Assembly: GCF_014646115.1 (NCBI RefSeq)
Contig: NZ_BMMV01000003.1
Span: 364,955-428,954, forward strand
DNA: 64,000 bases
Direction: 5' to 3'
DNA from: Streptomyces camponoticapitis
Lineage (GTDB): Bacteria > Actinomycetota > Actinomycetes > Streptomycetales > Streptomycetaceae
The notes under the pieces were generated by a model. That model was not told the origin of the DNA, searched no databases, and saw only the letters and a list, made by a program, of their open reading frames with translations. Shown here piece by piece: positions 33,151 to 44,672 of this stretch (its first letter is position 1; every line of letters begins with the position of its first letter). The position numbers and the translations under genes are program-made.

Positions 33151-33786
33151 ATGCGGATTCATGTCGTCGACCACCCGCTGGTCGCGCACAAACTCACCAC
33201 GCTGCGCGACAAGCGCACCGACTCCCCTACCTTCCGACGCCTCGCCGACGAGCTGGTCACCCTGCTCGCGTACGAGGCCACCAGGGACGTGCGCACCGAG
33301 CAGGTCGACATCGAGACTCCGGTGACGCCGACCACGGGTGTGAGGCTGTCCCACCCGCGGCCTCTCGTGGTGCCGATCCTCCGGGCCGGTCTCGGCATGC
33401 TCGACGGCATGATGCGGCTGCTCCCGACCGCCGAGGTCGGTTTCCTCGGGATGATCCGCAACGAGGAGACGCTTGAGGCGTCGACGTACGCGACCCGGAT
33501 GCCCGAGGACCTGTCGGGCCGCCAGGTGTACGTCCTGGACCCGATGCTGGCCACCGGCGGCACGCTGGTCGCCGCGCTCCGTGAGCTCATCGACCGCGGC
33601 GCCGACGACGTGACGGCCGTGGTGCTGCTCGCGGCGCCCGAGGGCGTCGAGGTGATGGAGCGCGAGCTGGCGGGCACACCGGTCACGGTCGTCACGGCGG
33701 CGGTCGACGAGCGGCTGAACGAGCGCGGGTACATCGTTCCGGGGCTGGGCGACGCGGGTGACCGTATGTACGGGACGGTCGACTAG
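33151..33786 (+). CDS. upp: Uracil phosphoribosyltransferase
   Basis: 211 aa, start [20 protein letters not shown]. The PRPP loop is [14 protein letters not shown] and the uracil-binding end is [17 protein letters not shown], both canonical. It converts uracil and PRPP to UMP in pyrimidine salvage. Full length for the family; no neighbouring permease. A strong bidirectional hairpin follows. Confidence 0.97.
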   Translation: MRIHVVDHPLVAHKLTTLRDKRTDSPTFRRLADELVTLLAYEATRDVRTEQVDIETPVTPTTGVRLSHPRPLVVPILRAGLGMLDGMMRLLPTAEVGFLGMIRNEETLEASTYATRMPEDLSGRQVYVLDPMLATGGTLVAALRELIDRGADDVTAVVLLAAPEGVEVMERELAGTPVTVVTAAVDERLNERGYIVPGLGDAGDRMYGTVD

Positions 33787-33811
33787 GTCCTGTCCGGGTA
33801 CGACGACTCCT

Positions 33812-33836
33812 GGGCCCTGTCCGCCGGACAGGGCCC
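33812..33836. terminator. Bidirectional terminator between upp and the LytR_C gene
   Basis: GGGCCCTGTCC (33812-33822) and GGACAGGGCCC (33826-33836), 11-bp perfect stem, loop GCC, between convergent genes. Confidence 0.88.
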
Positions 33837-33853
33837 TTGGTCTGTGGCGTTGC

Positions 33854-34489
33854 TCAGCAGGGGCCGCCGGGCGCGGGCCTGGAGAGGGTGGCCAGGGCCT
33901 GGGCGGCGTCCTTCTGGACGCTCAGGCTCTTGAAGGCCGTGCCGATCAGCAGGTCGACGTCCTTGGTCGTCCGGGTGTCGTGCTGGGACTTGGCGCCCTT
34001 CAACTGGGCGCCCAGCACGGTGAGGGGCCCGTCCGCGGCGGCCGGGGCGCCGAGCAGTATGCCGGTGCCGGGGATCTTCTTGTCGTACGCCGCCGGCGCG
34101 TTGCCCACCTTGCCGATGACGAAGCCGCGCTTCTTGAGCTCGTCCGCGGTGGTCTTGGCGAGTCCCGCGCGCGGAGTCGCGTTGTAGACGTTGACCTTGA
34201 TCTGGGCCGGCTTGGGCAGCGGCTTGGCGACCGCCGCGGACGCGGACGGTGACGGCTTGCAGTCGCGCCCGCTGGCCGTGGCGGTCGTGGTCTTCTTCTT
34301 CGTTCCGTCGTCCGCGGTGAACACGTCGATGAGCTGTACGGTCCCCCAGCCGACGAGGCCGAGGGCGACGACTCCGGCGATGGCCGCGAGCACGATCCTG
34401 CGGCGGTGACGGGGGCGGCGCATGCGGGGGTACTTGGAACCCGTAATACGATATTTGCCGCCCATGCCAGGGGGGGTGAGCATGCTCAT
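33854..34489 (-). CDS. LytR C-terminal domain membrane protein (Cei-like)
   Basis: 211 aa from ATG 34489. A basic cytoplasmic stretch (YPRMRRPRHRRR) precedes one membrane helix (IVLAAIAGVVALGLVGWGTV). After a Lys/Thr-rich linker comes the extracytoplasmic LytR_C domain (PAQIKVNVYNATPRAGLAK, TADELKKRGFVIGKVGNAP, GTAFKSL). LytR_C-only proteins in actinobacteria are envelope-associated; mycobacterial Cei is the best-known relative. There is no LCP catalytic domain here. Confidence 0.88.
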   Translation of the reverse strand: MSMLTPPGMGGKYRITGSKYPRMRRPRHRRRIVLAAIAGVVALGLVGWGTVQLIDVFTADDGTKKKTTTATASGRDCKPSPSASAAVAKPLPKPAQIKVNVYNATPRAGLAKTTADELKKRGFVIGKVGNAPAAYDKKIPGTGILLGAPAAADGPLTVLGAQLKGAKSQHDTRTTKDVDLLIGTAFKSLSVQKDAAQALATLSRPAPGGPC

Positions 34490-34616
34490 GGCCGCAGCGT
34501 AGTGCGCGGCGGTAGTGATTCCTACTAAATGATCAATGGGTTGGGCCCGAAGAGGCCGGAAAGACCCCGAAAGGCTCAGTGGCGACCTTCGGCCTGCCGG
34601 TCCGTCGGCCGGTCTG

Positions 34617-34919
34617 TCAGCCCAGGTCCAGTTCGAGCACGCGCGCGTGCAGCACCTGCCGCTGCTGGAGTGCGGCGCGGACGGCGCGGTGCAGTCCGTC
34701 CTCCAGATAGAGGTCGCCCTGCCACTTCACGACATGGGCGAAGAGGTCTCCGTAGAAGGTCGAGTCCTCGGCGAGCAGCGTCTCCAGATCCAGTTGGCCC
34801 TTCGTGGTGACGAGCTGATCGAGGCGGACCGGGCGCGGCGCTACATCCGCCCACTGCCGGGTGCTTTCCCGGCCGTGGTCGGGATACGGCCGCCCGTTAC
34901 CGATGCGCTTGAAGATCAC
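34617..34919 (-). CDS. ParB-like small protein
   Basis: 100 aa from GTG 34919 (MIFKRIGNGRPYPDHGREST). Features include VRLDQLVTTKGQLDLETLL and, in the second half, LYLEDGLHRAVRAALQQRQV, which resembles the D-G-x-H-R motif of ParB/sulfiredoxin-fold nucleotide-binding domains. No helix-turn-helix follows, so it is not a partition protein. I recall nearly identical proteins in most streptomycetes. The role is unknown. Confidence 0.78.
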   Translation of the reverse strand: MIFKRIGNGRPYPDHGRESTRQWADVAPRPVRLDQLVTTKGQLDLETLLAEDSTFYGDLFAHVVKWQGDLYLEDGLHRAVRAALQQRQVLHARVLELDLG

Positions 34920-35098
34920 ACGGAAAGCCTACCGGGCGAGCGCCTCCGGGCGCAGCCATGGCGCGGGGGTGCAAACAGATCCATACGGGTCAAAGTGGGA
35001 GCGACGTATGAGTGGAACCGTCCCGTCCGGTGACGTCGCCGCCCATATCGCCTTCTAGGGAGGTCCGACGGCCGCCGCCTGTGCGACGGGCGGACGCA

Positions 35099-35138
35099 CC
35101 GCGGGCGCCGGGGGAATCAGCTCCCCCGGCGCCCGCGG
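35099..35138 (-). terminator. Strong terminator downstream of the M28 peptidase
   Basis: A 16-bp perfect stem: CCGCGGGCGCCGGGGG (35099-35114) and CCCCCGGCGCCCGCGG (35123-35138), with an 8-nt loop. It is the main feature of the 34920-35242 gap. Confidence 0.85.
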
Positions 35139-35201
35139 TTCATGTCTTTCCGTCAGCCGGGCTGCCGGTCAGAGAGTCGGACCGTCAGGTCGTCAGACCT
35201 T

Positions 35202-35252
35202 CCGGCTGTCAGGAATCTCCGGCTGTCAGGACTCTCGGGCTGTCAGGCCCGG
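35202..35252. repeat. 17-bp tandem repeats overlapping the peptidase stop codon
   Basis: CCGGCTGTCAGGAATCT (35202-35218) and CCGGCTGTCAGGACTCT (35219-35235) are followed by a third, partial unit CGGGCTGTCAGG (from 35236). The third unit contains the TGA stop codon of the M28 gene (35243-35245). Confidence 0.75.
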
Positions 35253-36820
35253 GACTCGTGCTCGTGGTCGTGGGCGTTCGACGCGCCGACGCCCGTGTCG
35301 CCACCCGTGGTGCGCTCAGCCTTGGCCGAGGGCGCCGCGCCCGCCGCGCCCGCCTTCGCGGTGAGCGGGCTCAGGTCGTGGGCGTAGCGGCCGACAGCGT
35401 TGGCGATGACGTCGATGTTGACGTCGAAAGCCTTCCTGTCGATGTTGTCGAGGTCGTCGCAGGCCGCGTGGTAGCAGGGGTCGTAGGCGATCCCGGCCTC
35501 GCCGCCGAACTTCGTCGCCTGCGCGGCCGTCTTGATGCCCTCGGCGCCGGTGAAGGTGCCCCCGGAGGGGATGCCGACCTCTATGAAGGGCCCGTAGTCG
35601 GAGCGGCCGGTGAAGTCGGTGCCCTCGTGCGGGTGGTTTTTGCTGTCGAGGAAGTCGGTGATGCCCTTCTCCAGCTGTGCCGATCCCTCCGGGCCCGCGC
35701 CCGCGCCCACGCCGTCCGAGTCGTCCCCGTCGTAGACGAACAGGCCGAAGTTCGGCGAGGCGATCATGTCGAAGTTGAGGTAGAGCTTGATCTGCTCCGC
35801 CTGCTCGGGGCTGAGGCCCTTCACGTAGTCGTCGGCGCCGAGCAGTCCGAGCTCCTCGGCCGACCACCAGGCGAAGCGCACTTTGTTGGCGGGCTTCTCG
35901 TGCGACTTGGCGAGCTCAAGGGCGACTTCGAGGAGACCGGCGGAGCCCGACGCGTTGTCGTTGATGCCCGGGCCGGCGGTCACGGAGTCCAGGTGGGAGC
36001 CGAGCATCACCGTGTTCGCGGCCTTGCCGCCCTTGGTCTCGGCGATCACGTTGCGCGTGACGCGCTTCTCCTGGAGCTGCCGGATGTCCAGCGAGACCGT
36101 CACGGGGCCGGCCGCCGCCTCGGCGGCGAGCTTCGTGCCCTCGGCCTGGGTGACACCGCCCGTGGGGATCCTGGCCGCCGCCGGGTCGCCCAGGGTGCCG
36201 CTGAGGGCGCCCTCGGTGTTGTTCGAGACGATCGCGGCGACCGCGCCCGCGGCGGCCGCCGTCTGCTGCTTCACGGCGAAGTCGCAGCCGCCGCGCAGGA
36301 TGAGCGCGATCTTGCCGGTGAAGGCGCCCGCGGCGTAGTCGCCGGCCTCGCAGCCGGTGGTCGCGTCGACCGGTACGACGGCGAGCTCGGCCTCGATCCC
36401 GCCCTTGGGCGTGGACTTCGTGTACGACATGGCCGTGACCTCGGAGTCGCGCGGCGTCGGCGCGGTGACCTTCAGCGTCTGGGCCTGCGTCTCGATGTAC
36501 GTGAACTCGAAGCTGTCGTACGAGACGTTGTAGCCGGCCTTCTTGAGGAGGCTGTACACGTACGCGGCGGAGGCGTCGTGGCCGAGCGAGCCCGCGGCGC
36601 GGTGGCCGCCGGCGGAGTCGGCGATGTCCTGGAACTTCTGCAGGTGCTTGTACGCGTCCTTGCCGGACGCCTCCTTGACGAGCTTCCCGGCGAGTTTCGC
36701 CGCGTCCCTCGCCGGATCGGGCCTGTTGTGCGCGGAGGCGGAGGATGCGGACAGCAGAAGCGGGGCGGTGAGCGCGGTGGCGGCTGCGACTGCCAGGAGT
36801 CTGCGGGACGTTGCGTTCAC
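35243..36820 (-). CDS. Secreted M28-family aminopeptidase with PA domain
   Basis: 525 aa from GTG 36820 with GGAAGG upstream. The signal peptide (SRRLLAVAAATALTAPLLL, cleavage at ASA) is followed by a PA-type insert (about 140-260) and the M28 catalytic domain. The di-zinc ligands and catalytic residues are all present: His in VMLGSHLDSV, bridging Asp in GINDNASGSA, Glu in WWSAEELGLLG, Asp in LNFDMIASPNFG, and His in DPCYHAACDD. This matches the S. griseus leucine aminopeptidase group. A C-terminal extension ends in a His/Asp-rich DHEHESRA. It should release N-terminal residues from peptides outside the cell, complementing other exoproteases. Confidence 0.94.
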   Translation of the reverse strand: MNATSRRLLAVAAATALTAPLLLSASSASAHNRPDPARDAAKLAGKLVKEASGKDAYKHLQKFQDIADSAGGHRAAGSLGHDASAAYVYSLLKKAGYNVSYDSFEFTYIETQAQTLKVTAPTPRDSEVTAMSYTKSTPKGGIEAELAVVPVDATTGCEAGDYAAGAFTGKIALILRGGCDFAVKQQTAAAAGAVAAIVSNNTEGALSGTLGDPAAARIPTGGVTQAEGTKLAAEAAAGPVTVSLDIRQLQEKRVTRNVIAETKGGKAANTVMLGSHLDSVTAGPGINDNASGSAGLLEVALELAKSHEKPANKVRFAWWSAEELGLLGADDYVKGLSPEQAEQIKLYLNFDMIASPNFGLFVYDGDDSDGVGAGAGPEGSAQLEKGITDFLDSKNHPHEGTDFTGRSDYGPFIEVGIPSGGTFTGAEGIKTAAQATKFGGEAGIAYDPCYHAACDDLDNIDRKAFDVNIDVIANAVGRYAHDLSPLTAKAGAAGAAPSAKAERTTGGDTGVGASNAHDHEHESRA

Positions 36821-37015
36821 AGGGGTCCTTCCGATGCGAACGAGCGAAAAGGAGCGAACTGAACGAGAACGGTGGTGAGCTGACCAGGCCGTGTCCACGG
36901 CGCTACTTCGAAGACACGACCTAGGGAAAGCTAGCGACCCGGAAGGTCGTAGGGGAACAGATGTGCCACAAGTCATGGCCTCGCCCTGGTCCCCCGGCCA
37001 CCGTCTGACGCCCGT

Positions 37016-37618
37016 TCAGCTCCTTGTGCTCTCGGCCGCCTTCGCCGCCTTGGCCGCGCGCTTGGTCTCCTGCTTGTGCTCGCGGACCTTGGCCAGGGTC
37101 TCGGGCCCGGTGATGTCCGCCGCCGAGCGGTACGAGCCCTCCTCCCCGTACGCGCCGGCGGCCGCGCGCCAGCCCTCGGGCTGTACGCCGTACTGCTTGC
37201 CGAGCAGCGCGAGGAAGATCTGCGACTTCTGCTTGCCGTAGCCGGGGAGTTCGCTCAGCCGTTTGAGCAGCTCCGTGCCGGTGGCGACATCTCGCCACAG
37301 TGCGGCCGCGTCCCCGTCGTAGTGCGCGACGAGGAACTGGCAGAGCTGCTGCACACGCTTGGCCATGGACCCCGGGTAGCGGTGCACGGCGGGCTTCTCC
37401 GTGAGCAGCGCGGCGAAGGCCTCGGGGTCGTACACGGCGATCGCGTGCGCGTCCAGATCGTCACCCCCCATGCGGACGGCGATGGTGTACGGCCCCGCGA
37501 AGGCCCATTCCATGGGCACCTGCTGGTCCAGCAGCATGCCGACCAGCGCGGCCAACGGGCTGCGGGCGAGGAGTTCGTCGGCCTCGGGTTGCTGTGCGAT
37601 GCGAATCGTCGTGCTCAT
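37016..37618 (-). CDS. HhH-GPD-type base-excision-repair-like protein (TIGR03252)
   Basis: 200 aa from ATG 37618 (MSTTIRIAQQPEADELLARS). LAALVGMLLDQQVPMEWAF is the family opening, and the hairpin is RLSELPGYGKQKSQIFLALL. The conserved catalytic Lys/Asp of Nth/MutY-type glycosylases and the iron-sulfur Cys cluster are not visible, so activity is doubtful. The Lys/Ala-rich C-terminus may bind DNA. An actinobacterial family without known function. Confidence 0.88.
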   Translation of the reverse strand: MSTTIRIAQQPEADELLARSPLAALVGMLLDQQVPMEWAFAGPYTIAVRMGGDDLDAHAIAVYDPEAFAALLTEKPAVHRYPGSMAKRVQQLCQFLVAHYDGDAAALWRDVATGTELLKRLSELPGYGKQKSQIFLALLGKQYGVQPEGWRAAAGAYGEEGSYRSAADITGPETLAKVREHKQETKRAAKAAKAAESTRS

Positions 37619-37669
37619 GGGCAGATGGTGGACCGGGAGGGGGAAAATATCAGGGAGGCCACGCCCTGA

Positions 37670-40084
<2,415 letters not shown>

Positions 40085-40106
40085 CAGCCTCCCCCTCGAG
40101 GTACGA

Positions 40107-40134
40107 CCCGCCCCGGGTTCGAGGCCGGGGCGGG
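40107..40134 (+). terminator. Terminator after geosmin synthase
   Basis: CCCGCCCCGG (40107-40116) and CCGGGGCGGG (40125-40134), 10-bp stem and 8-nt loop, 22 bp past the stop codon. Confidence 0.82.
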
Positions 40135-40174
40135 GGATAGCCTCGAAGTCTCGGTTGTGGAGGGGGGAAGCATC

Positions 40175-42457
40175 GTGCGGGGGCGGTTGCTGAGTGGGCG
40201 GTACGAGTTGGTGGAGTTGCTCGGGGCCGGGGGGATGGGGGAGGTCTGGCGGGCGCGGGACCGGGAGTTGGGGCGGGAGGTTGCCGTAAAGCTGCTTGGC
40301 GCGCCCGGGGACGAGGGTGAGCGGAAGGAGCAGTTGGCGAGGTTCCGGCGGGAGGCGCGGGCCGTGGCCTCGTTGGACAGCCCGCACATCGTGGCCGTGC
40401 ACGATCACGGGACGGACGGCGACAGTCCGTATCTGGTGATGGCCCTGGTGGACGGTCGTACGCTGCACGACGTTCTCGCCGAGAGCGGGCGGGTGAGCCT
40501 GGCCGACGCGCTGGGCTGGGCCGTGGATGTGTGCCGGGGGCTGGAGGTCGCGCACGCGGCGGGCATCGTGCACCGCGACATCAAGCCGGCCAACATCATG
40601 GTCACCGGTGAGGGTGTCGCCAAGGTCGTGGACTTCGGGATCGCCAAGTACACCGAGGAGCGGTCCAGCGATCCGCAGCTGACCCGGACCGGGCAGGCGC
40701 CGTTCGGCAGTGTGCTGTACATGGCGCCCGAGCGTTTTCAGCAGCGGAACGGCGACGGGCGTACGGATCTCTACGCGTTGGGCTGCGTGCTGTACGAACT
40801 CCTGGCCGGACGGCCTCCGTTCGTCGGTCATGCGGCCGGGATCATGTACAACCACCTGAACGACGAGCCGCTGCGGCCGAGCCGTGCACGCGCTGAACTC
40901 GGGCCCGAGGTCGACCGGTTGATCCTCTCCCTGATGGCCAAGGATCCCGACGACCGGCCGTCGGACGCTCATGCGGCGCGCGTGGAACTGGAGCGGCTGC
41001 GGGACGGGGGAGACCGGGACGGTGAGGGTAAGGCCGAGGTCGCGCCCGTCGCCGTCGTAGCTGAGCCCCCGTCCCCACCCGTGCCCGTGCCCGCTCCCGC
41101 GCCTGTGGTCGTCGGCAGGACCGAGCCCGAGAACGCACGTCCGAGCACCCGTCCTCGTGTCGTCGCCAAGGTCTCCTCCCCGCTCCCCCCGCCGCCTCCC
41201 CCGCGTGGTCGCCGGCGCAACGCCCTCGTCGGTGCCGCCGTGGCGCTCGTCGTGCTCGGGATACCGACCGGGATCGTGCTCTCCTCCTCGTCCTCCTCCT
41301 CGTCTTCTTCGTCCGGCACCGCGCCGGTCGGCGGTCCCAGCGCGGCGATGGCCGAGGAGTACGTCGTCGGGGTCGCGTACGACTGGTCCATCGACGAGTC
41401 GTACGGCGAGGAGCGTGCCGCGATCGTCGAGGCGGCCTTCAGGGACGTCGAGCGCACGACGGACAAGCGGCTGCCGGTGCGCGTCGTCCCGGTGAAGGAC
41501 GACCAGGAGACCCCGGCGACCGAACTGCTGGACACGTACCCGGGCATGATCGCCCTGATCGGTGACACCAGCAGTGTCGACGGCATGGAAACCGGCTTCG
41601 ACGAGCGCATGGCCGCGATCGACACGTGCAAGGAAGGCTCGGGTCCGGACTACTCCTTCGGCATGATGCCGTCGGAGTTCGAGGTCGGCGAGCAGGAAGG
41701 GCGCTATCTGCGCGGCGCGTACGACACGGACAAGGTGATCGTCGGCTCCGACTACCACTGGGACGACAAACTCGCCGAGGAGGACCCGAACCACCTCAAG
41801 CTCGGGCACGGGCTGCGCGAGGCGGGCGTCGAGGCCGGCGAGTCGGCGGCGTACCCGGAGGAGATGGACGAGGCCGACGTCACCCGGGACGTCCAGGACA
41901 ACCGGCCGGACGCCGTCACGCTGCCCAATAGCCGGCAGCGCGAGGGATGGGTCGACGCGCTGAAGAAGTCCGGGCAGTTGATGCTCGTGCAGGACAACTA
42001 CGAGGCGTCGTGCGACTCCGAGGACGACCACGAATACTCCGACGCCCACGACAAGTTGGTTCCCGACGGCACGCTCCGCTTCCGTTCCTTCCACGACGAG
42101 CGGCAGCCGAAGGCGGATTGCGAGCTGTTCCCGCGGGTCTGCGCCGCTCCGGCCTCGCTGAAGAAGAAGTTCGAGGCACGGGGCGCGGTCGAGCTGTACG
42201 ACGGGACGCTCGTACTGGCCGCCGGGATCCAGCGGGTCATGGCCGACGGGACCCTGCCGGAACCGGGCGGGAAGGACGAGGACCCCGAGGGCGCGCGGGT
42301 CGCACTGCGGAAGATGATGGACGCCGTCGACGTCAAGGGGTTGCTGGGCCGGTACCGCTTCAAGGACCACCAGGCGCTGGACCGGCCGGTGTGGATCGAC
42401 GTGCGCGAGAAGGGCAAGTGGAAGCAGCTGGGGACGGTCGGCAGCCTCACCGGCTGA
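40175..42457 (+). CDS. Membrane Ser/Thr protein kinase with periplasmic-binding-protein-like sensor domain
   Basis: 760 aa from GTG 40175 behind GGAGGGGGG; an earlier GTG at 40157 precedes this site and is less likely. Kinase domain (about 1-275): P-loop LLGAGGMGEVWRARD, AVKLL Lys, HRDIKPANIMV, DFGIAKY, MAPERFQ. A Pro-rich juxtamembrane region leads to a membrane helix (about 347-370) and a nine-or-more Ser tract. The outer part (about 385-760) resembles a type I periplasmic substrate-binding fold: EEYVVGVAYDWSIDES, IALIGDTSSVDGMETGF, RYLRGAYDTDKVIVGSD, RPDAVTLPNSRQREGWVDAL. Most Hanks kinases of streptomycetes carry PASTA or propeller sensors, so this combination suggests direct sensing of a small solute. 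Confidence 0.92.
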   Translation: MRGRLLSGRYELVELLGAGGMGEVWRARDRELGREVAVKLLGAPGDEGERKEQLARFRREARAVASLDSPHIVAVHDHGTDGDSPYLVMALVDGRTLHDVLAESGRVSLADALGWAVDVCRGLEVAHAAGIVHRDIKPANIMVTGEGVAKVVDFGIAKYTEERSSDPQLTRTGQAPFGSVLYMAPERFQQRNGDGRTDLYALGCVLYELLAGRPPFVGHAAGIMYNHLNDEPLRPSRARAELGPEVDRLILSLMAKDPDDRPSDAHAARVELERLRDGGDRDGEGKAEVAPVAVVAEPPSPPVPVPAPAPVVVGRTEPENARPSTRPRVVAKVSSPLPPPPPPRGRRRNALVGAAVALVVLGIPTGIVLSSSSSSSSSSSGTAPVGGPSAAMAEEYVVGVAYDWSIDESYGEERAAIVEAAFRDVERTTDKRLPVRVVPVKDDQETPATELLDTYPGMIALIGDTSSVDGMETGFDERMAAIDTCKEGSGPDYSFGMMPSEFEVGEQEGRYLRGAYDTDKVIVGSDYHWDDKLAEEDPNHLKLGHGLREAGVEAGESAAYPEEMDEADVTRDVQDNRPDAVTLPNSRQREGWVDALKKSGQLMLVQDNYEASCDSEDDHEYSDAHDKLVPDGTLRFRSFHDERQPKADCELFPRVCAAPASLKKKFEARGAVELYDGTLVLAAGIQRVMADGTLPEPGGKDEDPEGARVALRKMMDAVDVKGLLGRYRFKDHQALDRPVWIDVREKGKWKQLGTVGSLTG

Positions 42458-42516
42458 CGGCCTGATGTGTCCTGTGCGGGCGCGGGGAGGGCCGTGCCGG
42501 TGCCGGTGCCGGGCCG

Positions 42517-43959
42517 TCAGCCGCGCAGGCGTGCCGCGCGCATCATCAGATAGCGCGTCTCCGGGACGCTGAGCGTGCGCCCGGCCGCCAACTGGTACGC
42601 GGCCAGGGCGCCTTCCTTGTCGCCCGCCCTCTCCAGCAGATGCGCTCGTACCGCGTCGAGCCGGTGGTGGCCAGCCAACTCCTCCCCGACATCTTTCAGT
42701 TCGGCGAGTCCCGCCTCCGGCCCGTGCGCCATGGCGATGGCAACAGCCCTGCTCAGCGCTGCCATCGGCTCGGGCCCGGGAGCGCGGCGCAGCAACTCGT
42801 CGTACAGGGCGACGATCTGGGGCCAGTCGGTCTCCTCCGCGCTCGGCGCCTCGTCGTGCAGCGCGGCGATGGCGGCCTGCAACTGGTAGGCCCCGGCGGG
42901 CCCTTGGGACAGCGCCTCCTCGACCAGCGCCGTACCTTCGTCGATCGCGGCACGGTCCCAGCGGGTGCGGTCCTGCTCGTCCAGGGGGATGAGCTCGCCG
43001 TGCGGTCCCGTGCGTGCCGCGCTCCGCGCCTCGGTGAGCAGCATCAGCGCGAGCAGGCCCGTCACCGCGCCCTCTGCCGGCAGCAGCCGCCGTATGGCTC
43101 GCATGAGCCGGATCGCCTCGTACGCGAGGTCCGCGCGGTGCAACGTGCTGCCCGAGGTGGCCGTATGGCCCTCGTTGAAGATCAGGTAGAGCACCTGGAG
43201 CACGGTGGCGAGCTGGCGGTCGCGGTCCTCCGGCCCCGGCTGCCGGAAGGGCACGCCCTTGATCTTCTGCTTCGCCCTGCTGATGCGCTGCGCCATCGTC
43301 GCCTCGGGCACCAGATGGGCGCGGGCGATCTCGGCGGTGGTGAGACCGCCGACGGCGCGCAGGGTGAGCGCGGTCCGCCCGGCGGCGGGCAGCTCGGGAT
43401 GGCAGCAGAGGAAGAGCAGGGTCAGGGTGTCGTCCTCCGAGGGGGCGCGGCTCTCTCCGGGCGGCGGTGCGGTGAAGGCGTCCCTGGGAGTGAGCGCGGC
43501 GGCGCTCTCCTCGCGCCTGCGCCGCGCCTCCTCGCTGCGGAGCTGGTCCACGAGGCGGCGGGAGGCGGTCTTGATCAGCCAGCCGCGGGGATTGTCGGGG
43601 CGGCCGGCGGCCGGCCACTGCTGGGCGGCGGCGATGAGCGCTTCCTGTACGGCGTCCTCGGCGAGATCGAAGTGGCCGTAGCGGCGCACGAGCGCGCCGA
43701 GGACCTGCGGCGCGTTCTGGCGCAGCAGGTCCTCGATCGCGGTCGGGCCCGTCGGCGGGGCCGCGCTGTTTGTGCGGCGTGGGGCCGCGCTGTCCGTGCG
43801 GCCTGTACCGTCCGTGCGGCTCGCACCGCCGTTGCCGCCGTCGCTCGTGCGGTCGTTCGTTCCGTCGTCCGCGCGGTCGTCCGGGCTGTCCTCCGTGCCG
43901 TGGTTCACACCGCGTATTACACCCCGGGCGTACCGAGGTGCGCGCGGTGTCTCAGGCAT
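42517..43959 (-). CDS. ECF42-type sigma factor (DUF6596) with C-terminal TPR-like domain
   Basis: 480 aa from ATG 43959. An N-terminal low-complexity stretch (about 1-72, Asp/Arg/Gly-rich) precedes sigma-2 (LVRRYGHFDLAEDAVQEALI, DNPRGWLIKTASRRLVDQL) and sigma-4 (AVGGLTTAEIARAHLVPEAT, MAQRISRAKQKIKG). The long C-terminal half (LQVLYLIFNEGHTATSG, LLTEARSAARTG, DWPQIVALYDELLRRAPGP) is the SnoaL-free, TPR-rich extension of the ECF42 group, needed for its activity. Its ATG overlaps the end of the YCII gene by eight bases, the usual ECF42 partner arrangement. Confidence 0.93.
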   Translation of the reverse strand: MPETPRAPRYARGVIRGVNHGTEDSPDDRADDGTNDRTSDGGNGGASRTDGTGRTDSAAPRRTNSAAPPTGPTAIEDLLRQNAPQVLGALVRRYGHFDLAEDAVQEALIAAAQQWPAAGRPDNPRGWLIKTASRRLVDQLRSEEARRRREESAAALTPRDAFTAPPPGESRAPSEDDTLTLLFLCCHPELPAAGRTALTLRAVGGLTTAEIARAHLVPEATMAQRISRAKQKIKGVPFRQPGPEDRDRQLATVLQVLYLIFNEGHTATSGSTLHRADLAYEAIRLMRAIRRLLPAEGAVTGLLALMLLTEARSAARTGPHGELIPLDEQDRTRWDRAAIDEGTALVEEALSQGPAGAYQLQAAIAALHDEAPSAEETDWPQIVALYDELLRRAPGPEPMAALSRAVAIAMAHGPEAGLAELKDVGEELAGHHRLDAVRAHLLERAGDKEGALAAYQLAAGRTLSVPETRYLMMRAARLRG

Positions 43960-44368
43960 CCACCCCCGGACCGTCCGGGATGGGCCGGATGACGACGGGG
44001 TAGACCGGGGTGCCCTCGGGCTGGGGGCACGCCGCCACGCGCGCGGCGATCTCGGTGACCCGCTCCAGGCTCGGGCAGTCGAGCACCCAGTAGCCGGCGA
44101 GGAGTTCCTTCGTCTCGCCGTAGGGCCCGTCCGTGATCACGGGCTTGCCGTCCTTGTCCGCGCCGACGAAGCGAGTCTGCGAGGGCGCGGACAGGCCGTT
44201 CGCGTCGACCAGTTCCCCGGACTCGGCGAGGTCGTTGTTGATCTCCCCCATGAAGGCGAACATCGCCTGCATGTCCTTCTCGCTCCAGGCCGGGCTGTGC
44301 TCGGACCCCTTGCCGTTCATGGCGTCGTAGTCGGCCTGGGAGCCCTGGACCATCACCAGATACTTCAT
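43952..44368 (-). CDS. YCII (DGPF) family protein, ECF42 partner
   Basis: 138 aa from ATG 44368 (MKYLVMVQGSQADYDAMNG). The DGPF-type motif reads KPVITDGPYGETKELLAGYW, with VLDCPSLERVTEIAARV and PVVIRPIPDG towards the end. YCII proteins are ferredoxin-like; those beside ECF42 sigma factors are constant partners and likely targets or modulators. It is first in the operon and translationally coupled to the sigma gene. Confidence 0.93.
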   Translation of the reverse strand: MKYLVMVQGSQADYDAMNGKGSEHSPAWSEKDMQAMFAFMGEINNDLAESGELVDANGLSAPSQTRFVGADKDGKPVITDGPYGETKELLAGYWVLDCPSLERVTEIAARVAACPQPEGTPVYPVVIRPIPDGPGVDA

Positions 44369-44539
44369 GACTTCACTCCTTGTTCCTGTGGTGTCGCCTC
44401 TTCCGGGCAACTCTCACAGGGGACGTCGGAGCCGATCACGGGTTCTCGACAGCTCGGGAAAATTTTCTTCGAATCACTCTGTCGGACCCCGTAGCCGCAG
44501 GTCGGCGGCGAGGGGCGTAGCGGACTCTCCGGAGACGGC

Positions 44540-44573
44540 GTAGCGATGTTACGAGAGAGGGTAGCGACGCTAC
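44540..44573. promoter_or_regulatory. Pair of TetR-type operator sites upstream of the SDR genes
   Basis: GTAGCGATGTTAC (44540-44552) and GTAGCGACGCTAC (44561-44573) are two 13-bp near-palindromes 21 bp apart, about 100-130 bp upstream of the first SDR start. A matching site stands in front of the TetR gene at 46442. The 44369-44672 gap contains no gene. Confidence 0.68.
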
Positions 44574-44672
44574 GTCAGTTCTGTTAGCGTCGTTGCTGTC
44601 GCGAGGCGGAGACCGCTGTCCCGGTCGATGCCTCGCTTCTCACGCCCGTACGCCGACACAGGGAGCAACGTC

